64,000 nt of DNA from Pseudomonas sp. LS.1a (GTDB lineage: Bacteria > Pseudomonadota > Gammaproteobacteria > Pseudomonadales > Pseudomonadaceae): positions 3,574,001-3,638,000 of the forward strand of contig NZ_CP092827.1 of assembly GCF_022533585.1 (NCBI RefSeq), in the 5' to 3' direction. Below the pieces are notes generated by a model, which saw only the letters and a list, made by a program, of their open reading frames with translations, did not search any database and was not told where the DNA came from. The position numbers and the translations under genes were made by a program. Positions 24,517-31,033 of the stretch are shown here, piece by piece. Position 1 is the first letter of the stretch, and each line of letters begins with the position of its first letter.

Positions 24517-24957
24517 ATGGAGTATAGGGCTTGGGATCAGTCATGGCCTGACGAAATCGTCACGCACTTCATGTTTGCCGCAACCATGCAGCTGAGGACT
24601 CCATATTGCGTCCTTGAGCGCCACGGCGAGACCTACTGGGATCGATCTGCGCCTCCTCCAATCTTCATTCGCGAAGAATGGCAAGGGATATGGATTCCTC
24701 AGACGGAATTCTCTGATCGCATGGTCCCATTCTCAAAAATGGCATCTGAGATTGGGCCGGTACCAACCCACGGAAGCGACTTTCACCGATTTCTGCTCTC
24801 GATCCGACAGCTAGCCGAAAACATTAATGACCCCGATGAGCGTTGCGAGTCCATCTTGCAAGAGTGCCACAGGGATCCCTGGACAGAGATTGTCTCTAGG
24901 CTCGGTGGAGCCGAGAAGGTCTCAGACCGGTTTTCAGGCGATGTGAAGAAGGTGTAG
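24517..24957 (+). CDS. Unknown protein in rex position, linked to cI
   Basis: A 146-aa soluble protein starting MEYRAWDQSWPDEIVTHFMF, beginning 3 bases after the cI stop, so it is almost certainly made from the same prophage-expressed mRNA. It has no membrane segment and no motif I recognise; the middle is Trp/Pro-rich (IREEWQGIWIPQTEF). AT content is higher than in the neighbouring lytic genes, typical of a moron. A superinfection-exclusion or host-fitness role is a hypothesis from position. Confidence 0.7.
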   Translation: MEYRAWDQSWPDEIVTHFMFAATMQLRTPYCVLERHGETYWDRSAPPPIFIREEWQGIWIPQTEFSDRMVPFSKMASEIGPVPTHGSDFHRFLLSIRQLAENINDPDERCESILQECHRDPWTEIVSRLGGAEKVSDRFSGDVKKV

Positions 24958-25002
24958 CCATGCCCCTAGCCAAATCCAACCAAGCAACCATCAGGAAGAA
25001 CA

Positions 25003-25317
25003 ATGGCAAGTGATGTAACTACCCAGGAATTCATCCGGTTCTTGAATGCAACAAGGGTCCAATCTACTTGCCCAGCATGCGGAAAATCACCTTCGAAATG
25101 GGGTCTTTTCGCTGATGACTGGGAAGGCAATGACTCTGCTAGTGAGGAGCCGGTAATGGAGCTTCTGTTCCATCGCTTCCGTAAGGTTAGGGAGGACGGC
25201 AAACCATACGGGATATCGACTTACGCAATGTTTTGTCACAACTGCGGGCATGTTGAGCACATCTACCAGCCTATCGTTGCGGAGTGGCTGAGCGCCAATC
25301 CGGCGAAGAGGATCTGA
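25003..25317 (+). CDS. Zinc-ribbon-like protein, unknown, in the cI-linked cluster
   Basis: A 104-aa protein with two cysteine knuckles, CPACGKS (residues 23-26) and CHNCGHVEHIY (about 78-81), a spacing fitting one zinc ribbon. AGGAAG precedes the ATG by 5 bases. It sits between two other unknown genes and its stop is one base before the next ATG (TGACATG), which suggests coupling. Function unknown; a nucleic-acid or protein-binding adaptor is plausible. Confidence 0.7.
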   Translation: MASDVTTQEFIRFLNATRVQSTCPACGKSPSKWGLFADDWEGNDSASEEPVMELLFHRFRKVREDGKPYGISTYAMFCHNCGHVEHIYQPIVAEWLSANPAKRI

Positions 25318-25318
25318 C

Positions 25319-25831
25319 ATGGTCAGGATGCCGGGCAACAAGGAGTGGTCAAAAGAGCTACCTGACTCTATCGACTGGAATCAGCTTGTTACTCCAAGGG
25401 CGCCGCGCCCTGAAATAGGTGTTCGTGACAAAAATGAGCAAAATGACCATACTCAGCGCATGAACGACATCACGCGCGAAGAGCTCAATGCCCTGCTTGA
25501 GAATCATCAGCTCAAGGCAGATGCGCGCTTGAAGGAATTTGAGGGCCGTGTAGCTGATGGGTTGCTGAAAATGGACCACAGCCTTCAGCTCCTGGACAAA
25601 GACCTTTCAGGAGTGCGCGGACTGAAAGGGACGATCATTCTTAATTCGGTCCTGTCAGTGATCGCGATTGTCGGCATCACCATTGCTGTGATGGCATACG
25701 GGGTGGCGAACTTTGACTCTGGTCGCGATACATCTGCCGCCCTCCAGGAGATGAAGCAGCAGTCGTTCGAGACAAGGCAACTGCTGGAGCAAGTCAAGGC
25801 GCAACAGAAAGCTCCCCAGGCTGCTCAATGA
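25319..25831 (+). CDS. Inner-membrane protein with coiled coil, unknown, in the cI-linked cluster
   Basis: A 170-aa protein. Residues about 45-100 (NDITREELNALLENHQLKAD ... LQLLDKDLSGVRG) are coiled coil, then one membrane segment (about 106-130, ILNSVLSVIAIVGITIAVMA), an FDSGRDTS motif and a short charged tail. I have seen similar small proteins (coiled coil, one helix, FDSG) in other prophages without a known function. Placement resembles lambda rexB, a membrane protein beside cI. Possible exclusion or membrane-integrity role is inference. A terminator ends the unit 15 bases later. Confidence 0.72.
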   Translation: MVRMPGNKEWSKELPDSIDWNQLVTPRAPRPEIGVRDKNEQNDHTQRMNDITREELNALLENHQLKADARLKEFEGRVADGLLKMDHSLQLLDKDLSGVRGLKGTIILNSVLSVIAIVGITIAVMAYGVANFDSGRDTSAALQEMKQQSFETRQLLEQVKAQQKAPQAAQ

Positions 25832-25845
25832 ATTAAACACCAAAC

Positions 25846-25867
25846 AGCCCGCCTCGACGGGCTTTTT
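25846..25867 (+). terminator. Terminator of the cI-linked operon
   Basis: AGCCCG-CCTCGA-CGGGCT followed by TTTT, 15 bases after the stop of the membrane-protein gene. It defines the end of the cI transcription unit (23719-25831). Confidence 0.85.
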
Positions 25868-25932
25868 CACGCCTGCGCGATGGCTCAGGGCCGGAGTGGT
25901 AGGATGGCGTCTCAATTCACAGGGAGGTCACC

Positions 25933-26241
25933 ATGCTTCGCCACATTCAACGATTTCTTCTCGTCGCGGTAGTCGCCGTTCTGGCAGGCTGCGCGGGCAC
26001 CCCATTCACTTTCGGCCAGGCCAGCCAGGTCAAGGTCGGCATGACCGAGGACCAACTGTACGAGATCATGGGTAATCCCTACATGGTCACATCCAGGGAA
26101 GACGGCCAGATGTGGGTCTACAGCCATGCCACAGCATTCGGCGGCGCGAAGTCAGTATCGTTTGAGACGAAGGACGGCAAGGTGACAAAGGTTCCGTATA
26201 TCCCTAAGGATTACATCGCCAAGCCTAGCCCTGACGAGTGA
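25933..26241 (+). CDS. SmpA/OmlA (BamE)-like lipoprotein
   Basis: A 102-aa protein with a lipobox VLAGC (Cys20) and a body VKVGMTEDQLYEIMGNPYMV that matches the BamE/SmpA/OmlA fold core. It would be anchored in the outer membrane as a prophage product. The host copy of bamE is elsewhere; this one is short and lies alone between two terminators, so it has its own promoter. A cell-surface change (lysogenic conversion, receptor masking) is the likely class of function; unproven. Confidence 0.78.
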   Translation: MLRHIQRFLLVAVVAVLAGCAGTPFTFGQASQVKVGMTEDQLYEIMGNPYMVTSREDGQMWVYSHATAFGGAKSVSFETKDGKVTKVPYIPKDYIAKPSPDE

Positions 26242-26258
26242 GTCAGCTACGCCAATGA

Positions 26259-26282
26259 AGCCCGCCTAGCGCGGGCTTTTTT
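26259..26282 (+). terminator. Terminator after the BamE-like gene
   Basis: AGCCCGC-CTAGC-GCGGGCT then TTTTT, placed between two convergent genes. The stop of the leftward lipoprotein gene lies 10 bases beyond. Confidence 0.82.
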
Positions 26283-26291
26283 GTGGACACA

Positions 26292-27119
26292 TCAAGCCTT
26301 ACCGCCGTAGCGCTCCCATGCCAAGATCATTTCTTTGATGGCGCGCTTTTGAGAATCCGGCAGGATGAAGTCGTTGTAATACTGCTTCCCGTCGAACCTG
26401 ATGGTCACCTTTTTGGCGTCTGCAATTTTTCTTAGCATGGCCTTGTTCTCGGCAACGGTGTCCGACCACTCCCAAATTCCGCCGTAGCCGTTGTCTCGCT
26501 CGAAGTCTTGGCTGCCTAGCTGGAAGGTCTGATCGTCAGCCTTGATCGTCACGCTCTGGACAAATAGCCAACTGTCAGAGTGATATTGGAGCTTAAGCCT
26601 CAGCGGCATAACCCTGGAGTTCTCACCTTCCAGCCCGAAGTACAGTGACATGTAGGTGTCGAGCGTAGGGATGGACTTGTGGGAAACCCAGGTTATCCCT
26701 TTGATCTCATCGGTATTTTTCTTGAGGTTCTTGTCCAGCTTCGCCAGGGCTTCCCTTGCCTCCTCTGCTTTCTTTTTCTCAGCTGCCAGCCTTTCGATTT
26801 CCGCAGCCTTTTCCTCGCGCTCAATGGCATCGAGCATAGCTTTTGCCGTTGCCGCCTCTGGTTTTTCTGGATGATGCGCGATCAGGTCGTGCAGGTCTGA
26901 TTTGGCAGAAGCGTTATTTCCTGCGGCCTTGGCGTCCTTCGCTCGCGCCAGCAATCTTTGAGCTCCATGTTTTTCAGCATCCAGTTCCGCCTTGAGTGTG
27001 GCGATCTCAGACTGCAGCTTGCTCACCTCTCCTTGAAGCTGTTCAGCCTTCTCCCTGTCGGCATTACCGCAGCCAGCAAGCGACAACCCAAGAGTCAATG
27101 CAACAACGGCTCTTTTCAT
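26292..27119 (-). CDS. Coiled-coil lipoprotein, unknown function
   Basis: A 275-aa protein with a lipobox SLAGCGN (Cys17) and a long coiled coil (about residues 22-140, AEQLQGEVSKLQSEIATLKAE), then a beta-rich C-domain starting near KGITWVSHKSIPTLDTYMSLYF. It is expressed leftward toward cI and away from the OL-like site. Coiled-coil envelope lipoproteins in prophages sometimes serve as exclusion factors, but I cannot place this one. The start uses a short AAGGAG-like site upstream. Confidence 0.7.
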   Translation of the reverse strand: MKRAVVALTLGLSLAGCGNADREKAEQLQGEVSKLQSEIATLKAELDAEKHGAQRLLARAKDAKAAGNNASAKSDLHDLIAHHPEKPEAATAKAMLDAIEREEKAAEIERLAAEKKKAEEAREALAKLDKNLKKNTDEIKGITWVSHKSIPTLDTYMSLYFGLEGENSRVMPLRLKLQYHSDSWLFVQSVTIKADDQTFQLGSQDFERDNGYGGIWEWSDTVAENKAMLRKIADAKKVTIRFDGKQYYNDFILPDSQKRAIKEMILAWERYGGKA

Positions 27120-27222
27120 TTCCCAAGCTCCTTATATGACCGGCGAGAGTGTATCAAATCGCCACCATAGAGACTGCTCTCGACCGGTAGTGCCGGGCTT
27201 GCTGTGTGAGGAATAAAATTAT

Positions 27223-27263
27223 TAGCACTGCTGTTGACTGATCAATAACAGCAGTGCTACTTT
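27223..27263 (+). promoter_or_regulatory. OL-like operator pair and rightward early promoter pL
   Basis: TAGCACTGCTGTT (27223-27235) and its exact reverse complement AACAGCAGTGCTA (27247-27259) are separated by 11 bases. Inside is a promoter: -35 TTGACT (27234-27239), 18-base spacer, -10 TACTTT (27258-27263). CI bound to both sites would cover the promoter. The same 13-mer lies beside cI and cro. Confidence 0.82.
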
Positions 27264-27312
27264 TATTTCGCGCAGTCACTCACGAGGGACTGCAGAGGCC
27301 CTCAAGCCTCAC

Positions 27313-27324
27313 CGCTCTTTAACA
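27313..27324 (+). promoter_or_regulatory. boxA antitermination signal
   Basis: CGCTCTTTAACA, an almost exact rRNA/lambda-type boxA (NusB/S10 binding), about 45 bases into the pL transcript. It implies processive antitermination of the rightward early operon. Confidence 0.75.
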
Positions 27325-27831
27325 AGCCAGCGCAACACCGAAACACCAACAGACCGCATTGCCTCTACCGGCGACCGGCGATCAGACGGGTCAGATAGCC
27401 CGCCCACGACAGGAACAACCTGTACGGCTGATCGAGAGCGAAACGCTCGAACCGCGCGAACGACCCGGCAAGCAATGCGCCCCGCGATCCCCGCGGAAGA
27501 AGGGAGAGACACCGTTTTGAATTAGCGCCCCGAGCTTCGGCATTGAGGGGCGCCGGACCTCATGCACCCTGCCCCAATCACCCGGGCACCCAGAGCTGCA
27601 GCGTGCATGTTGTAAGGACCTGCGATCCATGGCGAACAGGCACTGATTGCCGCCATGGGGAGGAAGCTCGAAGCCCACATCGACGACGAAGCCTGACCTG
27701 CAATCAGCGGCGGGGAAATGGCTATGACATCGCTGACGCAATACCCCCGGCCTGTCGCCAGTAGCGAGGCCGGGATTTCACCAGGTGCCATTCAGAGAGT
27801 GGCATCCGGGAAATCACACTGGAACAGCAGC
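27325..27831 (+). other. Non-coding structured leader of the rightward early operon
   Basis: About 500 bases with no credible gene. Hairpins visible: GAGCG-AAA-CGCTC (about 27439), GCGCCCC...GGGGCGC (27523-27551), CTGATTGC...GCAATCAG (about 27642-27705), CCCGGCCT...AGGCCGGG (about 27748-27776) and TGCCA...TGGCA before the first gene. It may be a nut-like RNA or a regulatory ncRNA. Confidence 0.45.
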
Positions 27832-28041
27832 ATGAAAATCACATCGCAGCAGAAGAAATTCAGCCTGCCTTTAGCCGGCTTCATCGCCTCATGCATTGCC
27901 TGGTATCTGACCTTGGGCACGTTGTGGGCGATTCTCTGTGTGGTGCCTATGGTTGCCTGCTTCATGGTGTTCGCCATCTACAACGGTGACCGGATCGTCA
28001 AGCTGGCCAAGGCATGGCTTGACCGGGACGGCTGGAAGTAA
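27832..28041 (+). CDS. Small two-TM phage protein
   Basis: A 69-aa protein starting MKITSQQKKFSLPLAGFIAS. Two hydrophobic segments (about residues 10-28 and 31-50) and a basic C-terminus (LAKAWLDRDGWK). First gene of the rightward early operon after the leader. A start further upstream at 27718 has no ribosome site. Function unknown; early small membrane proteins often target host functions. Confidence 0.65.
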   Translation: MKITSQQKKFSLPLAGFIASCIAWYLTLGTLWAILCVVPMVACFMVFAIYNGDRIVKLAKAWLDRDGWK

Positions 28042-28063
28042 CCGGATGGAACTGGAGAGAGCC

Positions 28064-28321
28064 ATGGAAACGCGAAGAATCAGCATCAACACTGACACGC
28101 CAGAGCTGAAGGTGCTGCTCGATGCCATTGGCAGAGCTCAAGGAAACCTGATCCTAGAGCAAGCTCTCAGCCAGTATGTGAGTCGACTGGTTGTATCCAC
28201 CCTGAAAGATAGGCGATTCCGAGCCTCTCTCATCGTCGACACGGATGGGGATGGGGCCAAGGCGAAGCAAGAGCGAATTGAGAAGCTGCGCGCAGAACTG
28301 GCGAGGCTGGAGGCCGAGTAA
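28064..28321 (+). CDS. Small hypothetical protein with coiled-coil end
   Basis: An 85-aa protein starting METRRISINTDTPELKVLLD. GGAGAG stands 6 bases before this ATG; an alternative ATG at 28046 has GGAAG. The beginning looks RHH-like (RRISINTDTPELKVLLDAI), the end (KQERIEKLRAELARLEAE) is a coiled coil. Function unknown. Confidence 0.62.
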   Translation: METRRISINTDTPELKVLLDAIGRAQGNLILEQALSQYVSRLVVSTLKDRRFRASLIVDTDGDGAKAKQERIEKLRAELARLEAE

Positions 28322-28351
28322 CCCGAATCAACCGCCCTGGAGGGCAAGACG

Positions 28352-28591
28352 ATGAACGAAGCTCAGATAGAGCGGGTGCGTGAATTGGTGCAGGAGATCG
28401 CGACAGGCGAAAGCATCACTTTTGATGAGGCTTTCGCTGGCGTTATGGGGCTCCTCAGGGAGCACACCAATCACATGCCAAAAGGCAGGACGGGCGCTGC
28501 GGGCAGCGGCTCAGCTCACTCCTTGTACAGCCAGAATGCCCAGTCAGATACCTCTGCAACAAAGACCGCTGCAACGCCTGGTCGCGAGTGA
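28352..28591 (+). CDS. Small hypothetical phage protein
   Basis: A 79-aa protein starting MNEAQIERVRELVQEIATGE with GGAGGG upstream. The first 40 residues are a good helix; the last 30 (Ser/Ala/Thr-rich) overlap the 3' end of the leftward gene at 28516 and look unstructured, so the original C-terminus may have been replaced when that gene was inserted. Confidence 0.5.
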   Translation: MNEAQIERVRELVQEIATGESITFDEAFAGVMGLLREHTNHMPKGRTGAAGSGSAHSLYSQNAQSDTSATKTAATPGRE

Positions 28592-28800
28592 GGATTGGAA
28601 AGAGTGCTGACGCGCTCGCGCAGAGAGCCGGTGCTGAGGTCGCTTTTCCCGTAATAGGTGCCCGTGGGCATCTCATAAGACGCGCCATCATTACCTATTA
28701 CGCTTCTGGCCAGCCCTAGAGCACCGAGCTTTTCATGTAGTTCGTTGTAGTCCTCGCCATTCGCATTCTTTAGCTCAACCCTAACCATGTAACTCGGCAT
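28516..28800 (-). CDS. GhoS-like / DUF2622 protein (candidate antitoxin)
   Basis: A 94-aa protein starting MPSYMVRVELKNANGEDYNE. The pattern Y.VRVEL..A...DY..LHE.L..LGL and SYEMPTGTYYG recalls the DUF2622/GhoS group, ferredoxin-like RNA-cleaving antitoxins of type V systems. AAGGAAC stands 7 bases before ATG. It is leftward inside the rightward operon, so it has its own promoter. No GhoT-like toxin gene is beside it. Family match is from memory and needs a profile search. Confidence 0.6.
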   Translation of the reverse strand: MPSYMVRVELKNANGEDYNELHEKLGALGLARSVIGNDGASYEMPTGTYYGKSDLSTGSLRERVSTLSNPHSRPGVAAVFVAEVSDWAFWLYKE

Positions 28801-28961
28801 TTCGATGTTCCTTATCTCGACTGTGGATCCAAAATCCTAGCCGGTTTCCCTCGACTGTGGAAAGCGAGGAAACAGGGAGCCTGCCCCTGTAAAAACAGGC
28901 GCCTATTCCCTTGACTGCCAGGAACAGACTGGCCCGATGCCCTGCTCCCCATCGCTGGGTT

Positions 28962-29061
28962 CATCGGACTGGACTCGGATGAGCTGCAAGCAAACAGCGG
29001 GGTGGCCACCTCGACGCGGATAACCGGTCGATTGCCCAGCCTTCACGAGCCCAGTCCGATG
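28962..29061 (+). repeat. Long-range inverted repeat upstream of the 54-aa gene
   Basis: Arms at 28962-28977 and 29046-29061 (CATCGGACTGG(A/G)CTCG and complement, 15 of 16 paired) enclose a 68-base loop with GGTGGCCACC inside. The second arm ends 25 bases before the ATG at 29087, next to its ribosome site. Confidence 0.7.
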
Positions 29062-29086
29062 CACCCCGCATCATCAGGAGAACCCC

Positions 29087-29251
29087 ATGAAGCACGCAGC
29101 AGCTATCGCCCAGCTGGAGGTCAGCGCTCAGGTTTGCGAAACCAACGCGCCGATCAACGAGGCCGAGGGCAATCACGAACAAGCCAAGCTTGAGCGTGAC
29201 AACGCAGCGGCCTACCGGGTGGCAATCGCCCATCTCAAGGCTGATCAGTAA
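29087..29251 (+). CDS. Small 54-aa early protein
   Basis: MKHAAAIAQLEVSAQVCETN ... AYRVAIAHLKADQ. CAGGAG precedes the ATG by 5 bases. The central part (INEAEGNHEQAKLERDNAA) is an amphipathic helix. It is conserved-looking in style with other early phage peptides; function unknown. Preceded by a long-range inverted repeat like that of the next gene. Confidence 0.6.
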   Translation: MKHAAAIAQLEVSAQVCETNAPINEAEGNHEQAKLERDNAAAYRVAIAHLKADQ

Positions 29252-29343
29252 CACCCTTTTTGCAGGCGAGTCCGAGGGCATCAGCTGGCCAGATTCGACG
29301 CATCCCGGGCAGCGCCGGGCGCCTGCACCCCTTCCCTTCACAT

Positions 29344-29424
29344 CGACCGCATTGGCAGGCGCCAGGCCACCTTTCACGGTGGGTTTGGTCACCCGCGCAT
29401 GGCGCCTGGCCAATGCGGTTGTCG
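29344..29424 (+). repeat. Long-range inverted repeat upstream of the Cys-rich gene
   Basis: Arms 29344-29364 and 29400-29424 pair over 21 bases with two small bulges (core CGCATTGGC...GCCAATGCG plus AGGCGCCA/TGGCGCCT), loop 35 bases with CCACCTTTCACGGTGG. The second arm ends 12 bases before the ATG at 29437. Confidence 0.75.
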
Positions 29425-29436
29425 AGGATAACCAAA

Positions 29437-29715
29437 ATGCACAATTGCACCGATACCCAGGCCGTGTGCCGGGGCTGCGGCCTCAAGTTGCGCGGGTCGC
29501 CTTCTTGGAAAGGCGGCCTGGCCTATCACCCTGATCCACGCGGCGAGGTTCACCGCTGCCACTACGGCGGCTGGGTGTGCTCGCGGCGCTGTGACATCAA
29601 GGCCTGCGTCGAGCTGGAAGGAACCATGCCCGGGTGCGGCGGCTCGGATAGCTTCAGTCGCCTGTCGATCTACGCGAGACAGAGCATCAACAGCAATTGG
29701 CCGGAGGCAGCATGA
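29437..29715 (+). CDS. Cysteine-rich zinc-binding-like protein
   Basis: A 92-aa protein starting MHNCTDTQAVCRGCGLKLRG. Cysteines in CRGCG, RCHYGGWVCSRRCDIKACVE and GCGGSD point to one or two zinc sites. A probable small zinc-ribbon protein; partner unknown. GAGGATAACC precedes the ATG, and a strong inverted repeat precedes that. Overlaps the next gene by ATGA. Confidence 0.7.
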   Translation: MHNCTDTQAVCRGCGLKLRGSPSWKGGLAYHPDPRGEVHRCHYGGWVCSRRCDIKACVELEGTMPGCGGSDSFSRLSIYARQSINSNWPEAA

Positions 29716-29945
29716 GCGAGTGGATCAAGTGCAGCGACAGGCTGCCGGAGATAGGGACCAGGGTTCTTGCTTGGAACGAACGATACGGTGCTCGCGAGTC
29801 GCTTTATCGCGAGCACGGCAAAGGCTCGATTGCGCACGCCCACGGATATCCGCCGTACTTCTCGTGGGAAGAGCCGCAAAGCAGTTGGGCTTCAAGCTGG
29901 AAGCCGACCCACTGGCAGCCCCTCCCTTCCCCACCCACCGAGTAA
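29712..29945 (+). CDS. DUF551 domain protein
   Basis: A 77-aa protein starting MSEWIKCSDRLPEIGTRVLA and ending with THWQPLPSPP, the two ends that define DUF551 (W...RLPE.G..VL, and T.WQPLP). These small phage proteins are common in lambdoid early operons; their function is unknown. ATGA overlap with the upstream gene fixes the start at 29712. Confidence 0.85.
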   Translation: MSEWIKCSDRLPEIGTRVLAWNERYGARESLYREHGKGSIAHAHGYPPYFSWEEPQSSWASSWKPTHWQPLPSPPTE

Positions 29946-29965
29946 CCCGCCACCTGGAGGCGACT

Positions 29966-30382
29966 ATGGGCGCACTTCGAGCAGCACAGTTTGAGTACGA
30001 CAACCGGATGCCGCCGGCGGTGAGCGAAGTAGCCGACGCGGAATCCACCTGGATCGACGACGGAATCGCTGAGCTGATGGCGCGCCGCGACGTAGTGTTC
30101 AAGCGCCGCATGCGCCCGAAGCAGGGTGTCACCTATGAGCGCTTCGCTCAGGCGGTGGATGAGTTCGTGATGGGCCAGCTTGGCCTATCGGGGATCAGCA
30201 ACTCGGTGCTGGGCCGCCTGGTCCTAGCGGCGCGCTGCAAGGTCACCAGCGACGCAAAGGCAGCGGCTGACGAGATCATGAGCGTGGCCAACCCCGAGGC
30301 AGCGCTGGAAGAGATCGCCCGCCAGCTGCTCACGCCCTTCGCCAAGGAAGCAGTGCTGGCCCAGGCCGAGGACGCGGAATGA
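29966..30382 (+). CDS. Hypothetical early phage protein
   Basis: A 138-aa protein starting MGALRAAQFEYDNRMPPAVS, with GGAGG seven bases upstream. Helical, acidic C-terminus. The beginning (FEYDNRMPP) recalls a family of small phage proteins seen in many Pseudomonas prophages. Function unknown. ATGA overlap with the following gene. Confidence 0.68.
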   Translation: MGALRAAQFEYDNRMPPAVSEVADAESTWIDDGIAELMARRDVVFKRRMRPKQGVTYERFAQAVDEFVMGQLGLSGISNSVLGRLVLAARCKVTSDAKAAADEIMSVANPEAALEEIARQLLTPFAKEAVLAQAEDAE

Positions 30383-30582
30383 ATCCTCACAGCGTGGCGG
30401 TTCGCGCCATCGAGGCCGCAATCGAGACGATGCTTCTGCCGGGCTCTGGCCCGGTGGAGGATGCGAAGGCCGAATCCATGGTGGTCGCCTACTTCTCTCT
30501 TCTGGCCATCGACTCCAACGAGTTCAAACACTACTGCGAGCGCATCCGGCGGATTGCTGAGCGGCGCAAGGAGGCTGCATGA
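30379..30582 (+). CDS. Small hypothetical early protein
   Basis: A 67-aa protein starting MNPHSVAVRAIEAAIETMLL, helical and soluble, ATGA-linked at both ends. No recognised domain. Confidence 0.6.
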   Translation: MNPHSVAVRAIEAAIETMLLPGSGPVEDAKAESMVVAYFSLLAIDSNEFKHYCERIRRIAERRKEAA

Positions 30583-30749
30583 GTACTGCACCTGTGAAGT
30601 CCCTGATCGACGAGCAACTTGAGCAGATCGAGCGCAGCCTGGCCATCATCGGCGCCGGCCTGCCCCGTGAGCTGCCTGTGGCTCACCTGCCGCCAAAGCT
30701 GGTGGCGGCCATCAAGTCCGGGCGGATCGCTGTGAGGCCTCGGCCATGA
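30579..30749 (+). CDS. Small 56-aa early protein
   Basis: MSTAPVKSLIDEQLEQIERS ... GRIAVRPRP. ATGA overlaps with both the gene before and the gene after make translation likely. Short coiled-coil-like start, no motif. Confidence 0.58.
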   Translation: MSTAPVKSLIDEQLEQIERSLAIIGAGLPRELPVAHLPPKLVAAIKSGRIAVRPRP

Positions 30750-30862
30750 CCAGCTACCAGCGCGCCCGGCGCCTGGTCATCTGGCGCGGATCCTTCTCCA
30801 TGCTCTTCGCCTGCACCTTCTTCATGCTCGCCAGCGCACTGGCCGGCAGCATCACTTCCTGA
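30746..30862 (+). CDS. Small 38-aa single-pass membrane protein
   Basis: MTSYQRARRLVIWRGSFSML ... ALAGSITS. A basic N-terminus and one hydrophobic stretch (about residues 17-34), ATGA-linked to the preceding gene. Such tiny early membrane proteins sometimes modulate exclusion or lysis; function unknown. Confidence 0.5.
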   Translation: MTSYQRARRLVIWRGSFSMLFACTFFMLASALAGSITS

Positions 30863-31033
30863 ACACACACCCGAGCCCGGCGGGCCCTTAGGGGATAACC
30901 GGACCTACCCGGAGCGTAAGCGGCGAGAGCGCGCAACCATCCACCGCAGCCAGGGCCTGGTGGCACCTCCAATCCGGGTGACCTGGCATTTCCCCTTTCA
31001 ACTGACGGCGCCGGCCTGGCGCGAGGTTTTCTA

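Noticed and set aside
27543..27764. 73-codon frame in the structured leader
   Set aside because: Pro/Arg/His-rich translation, no ribosome site; the region looks like RNA structure.
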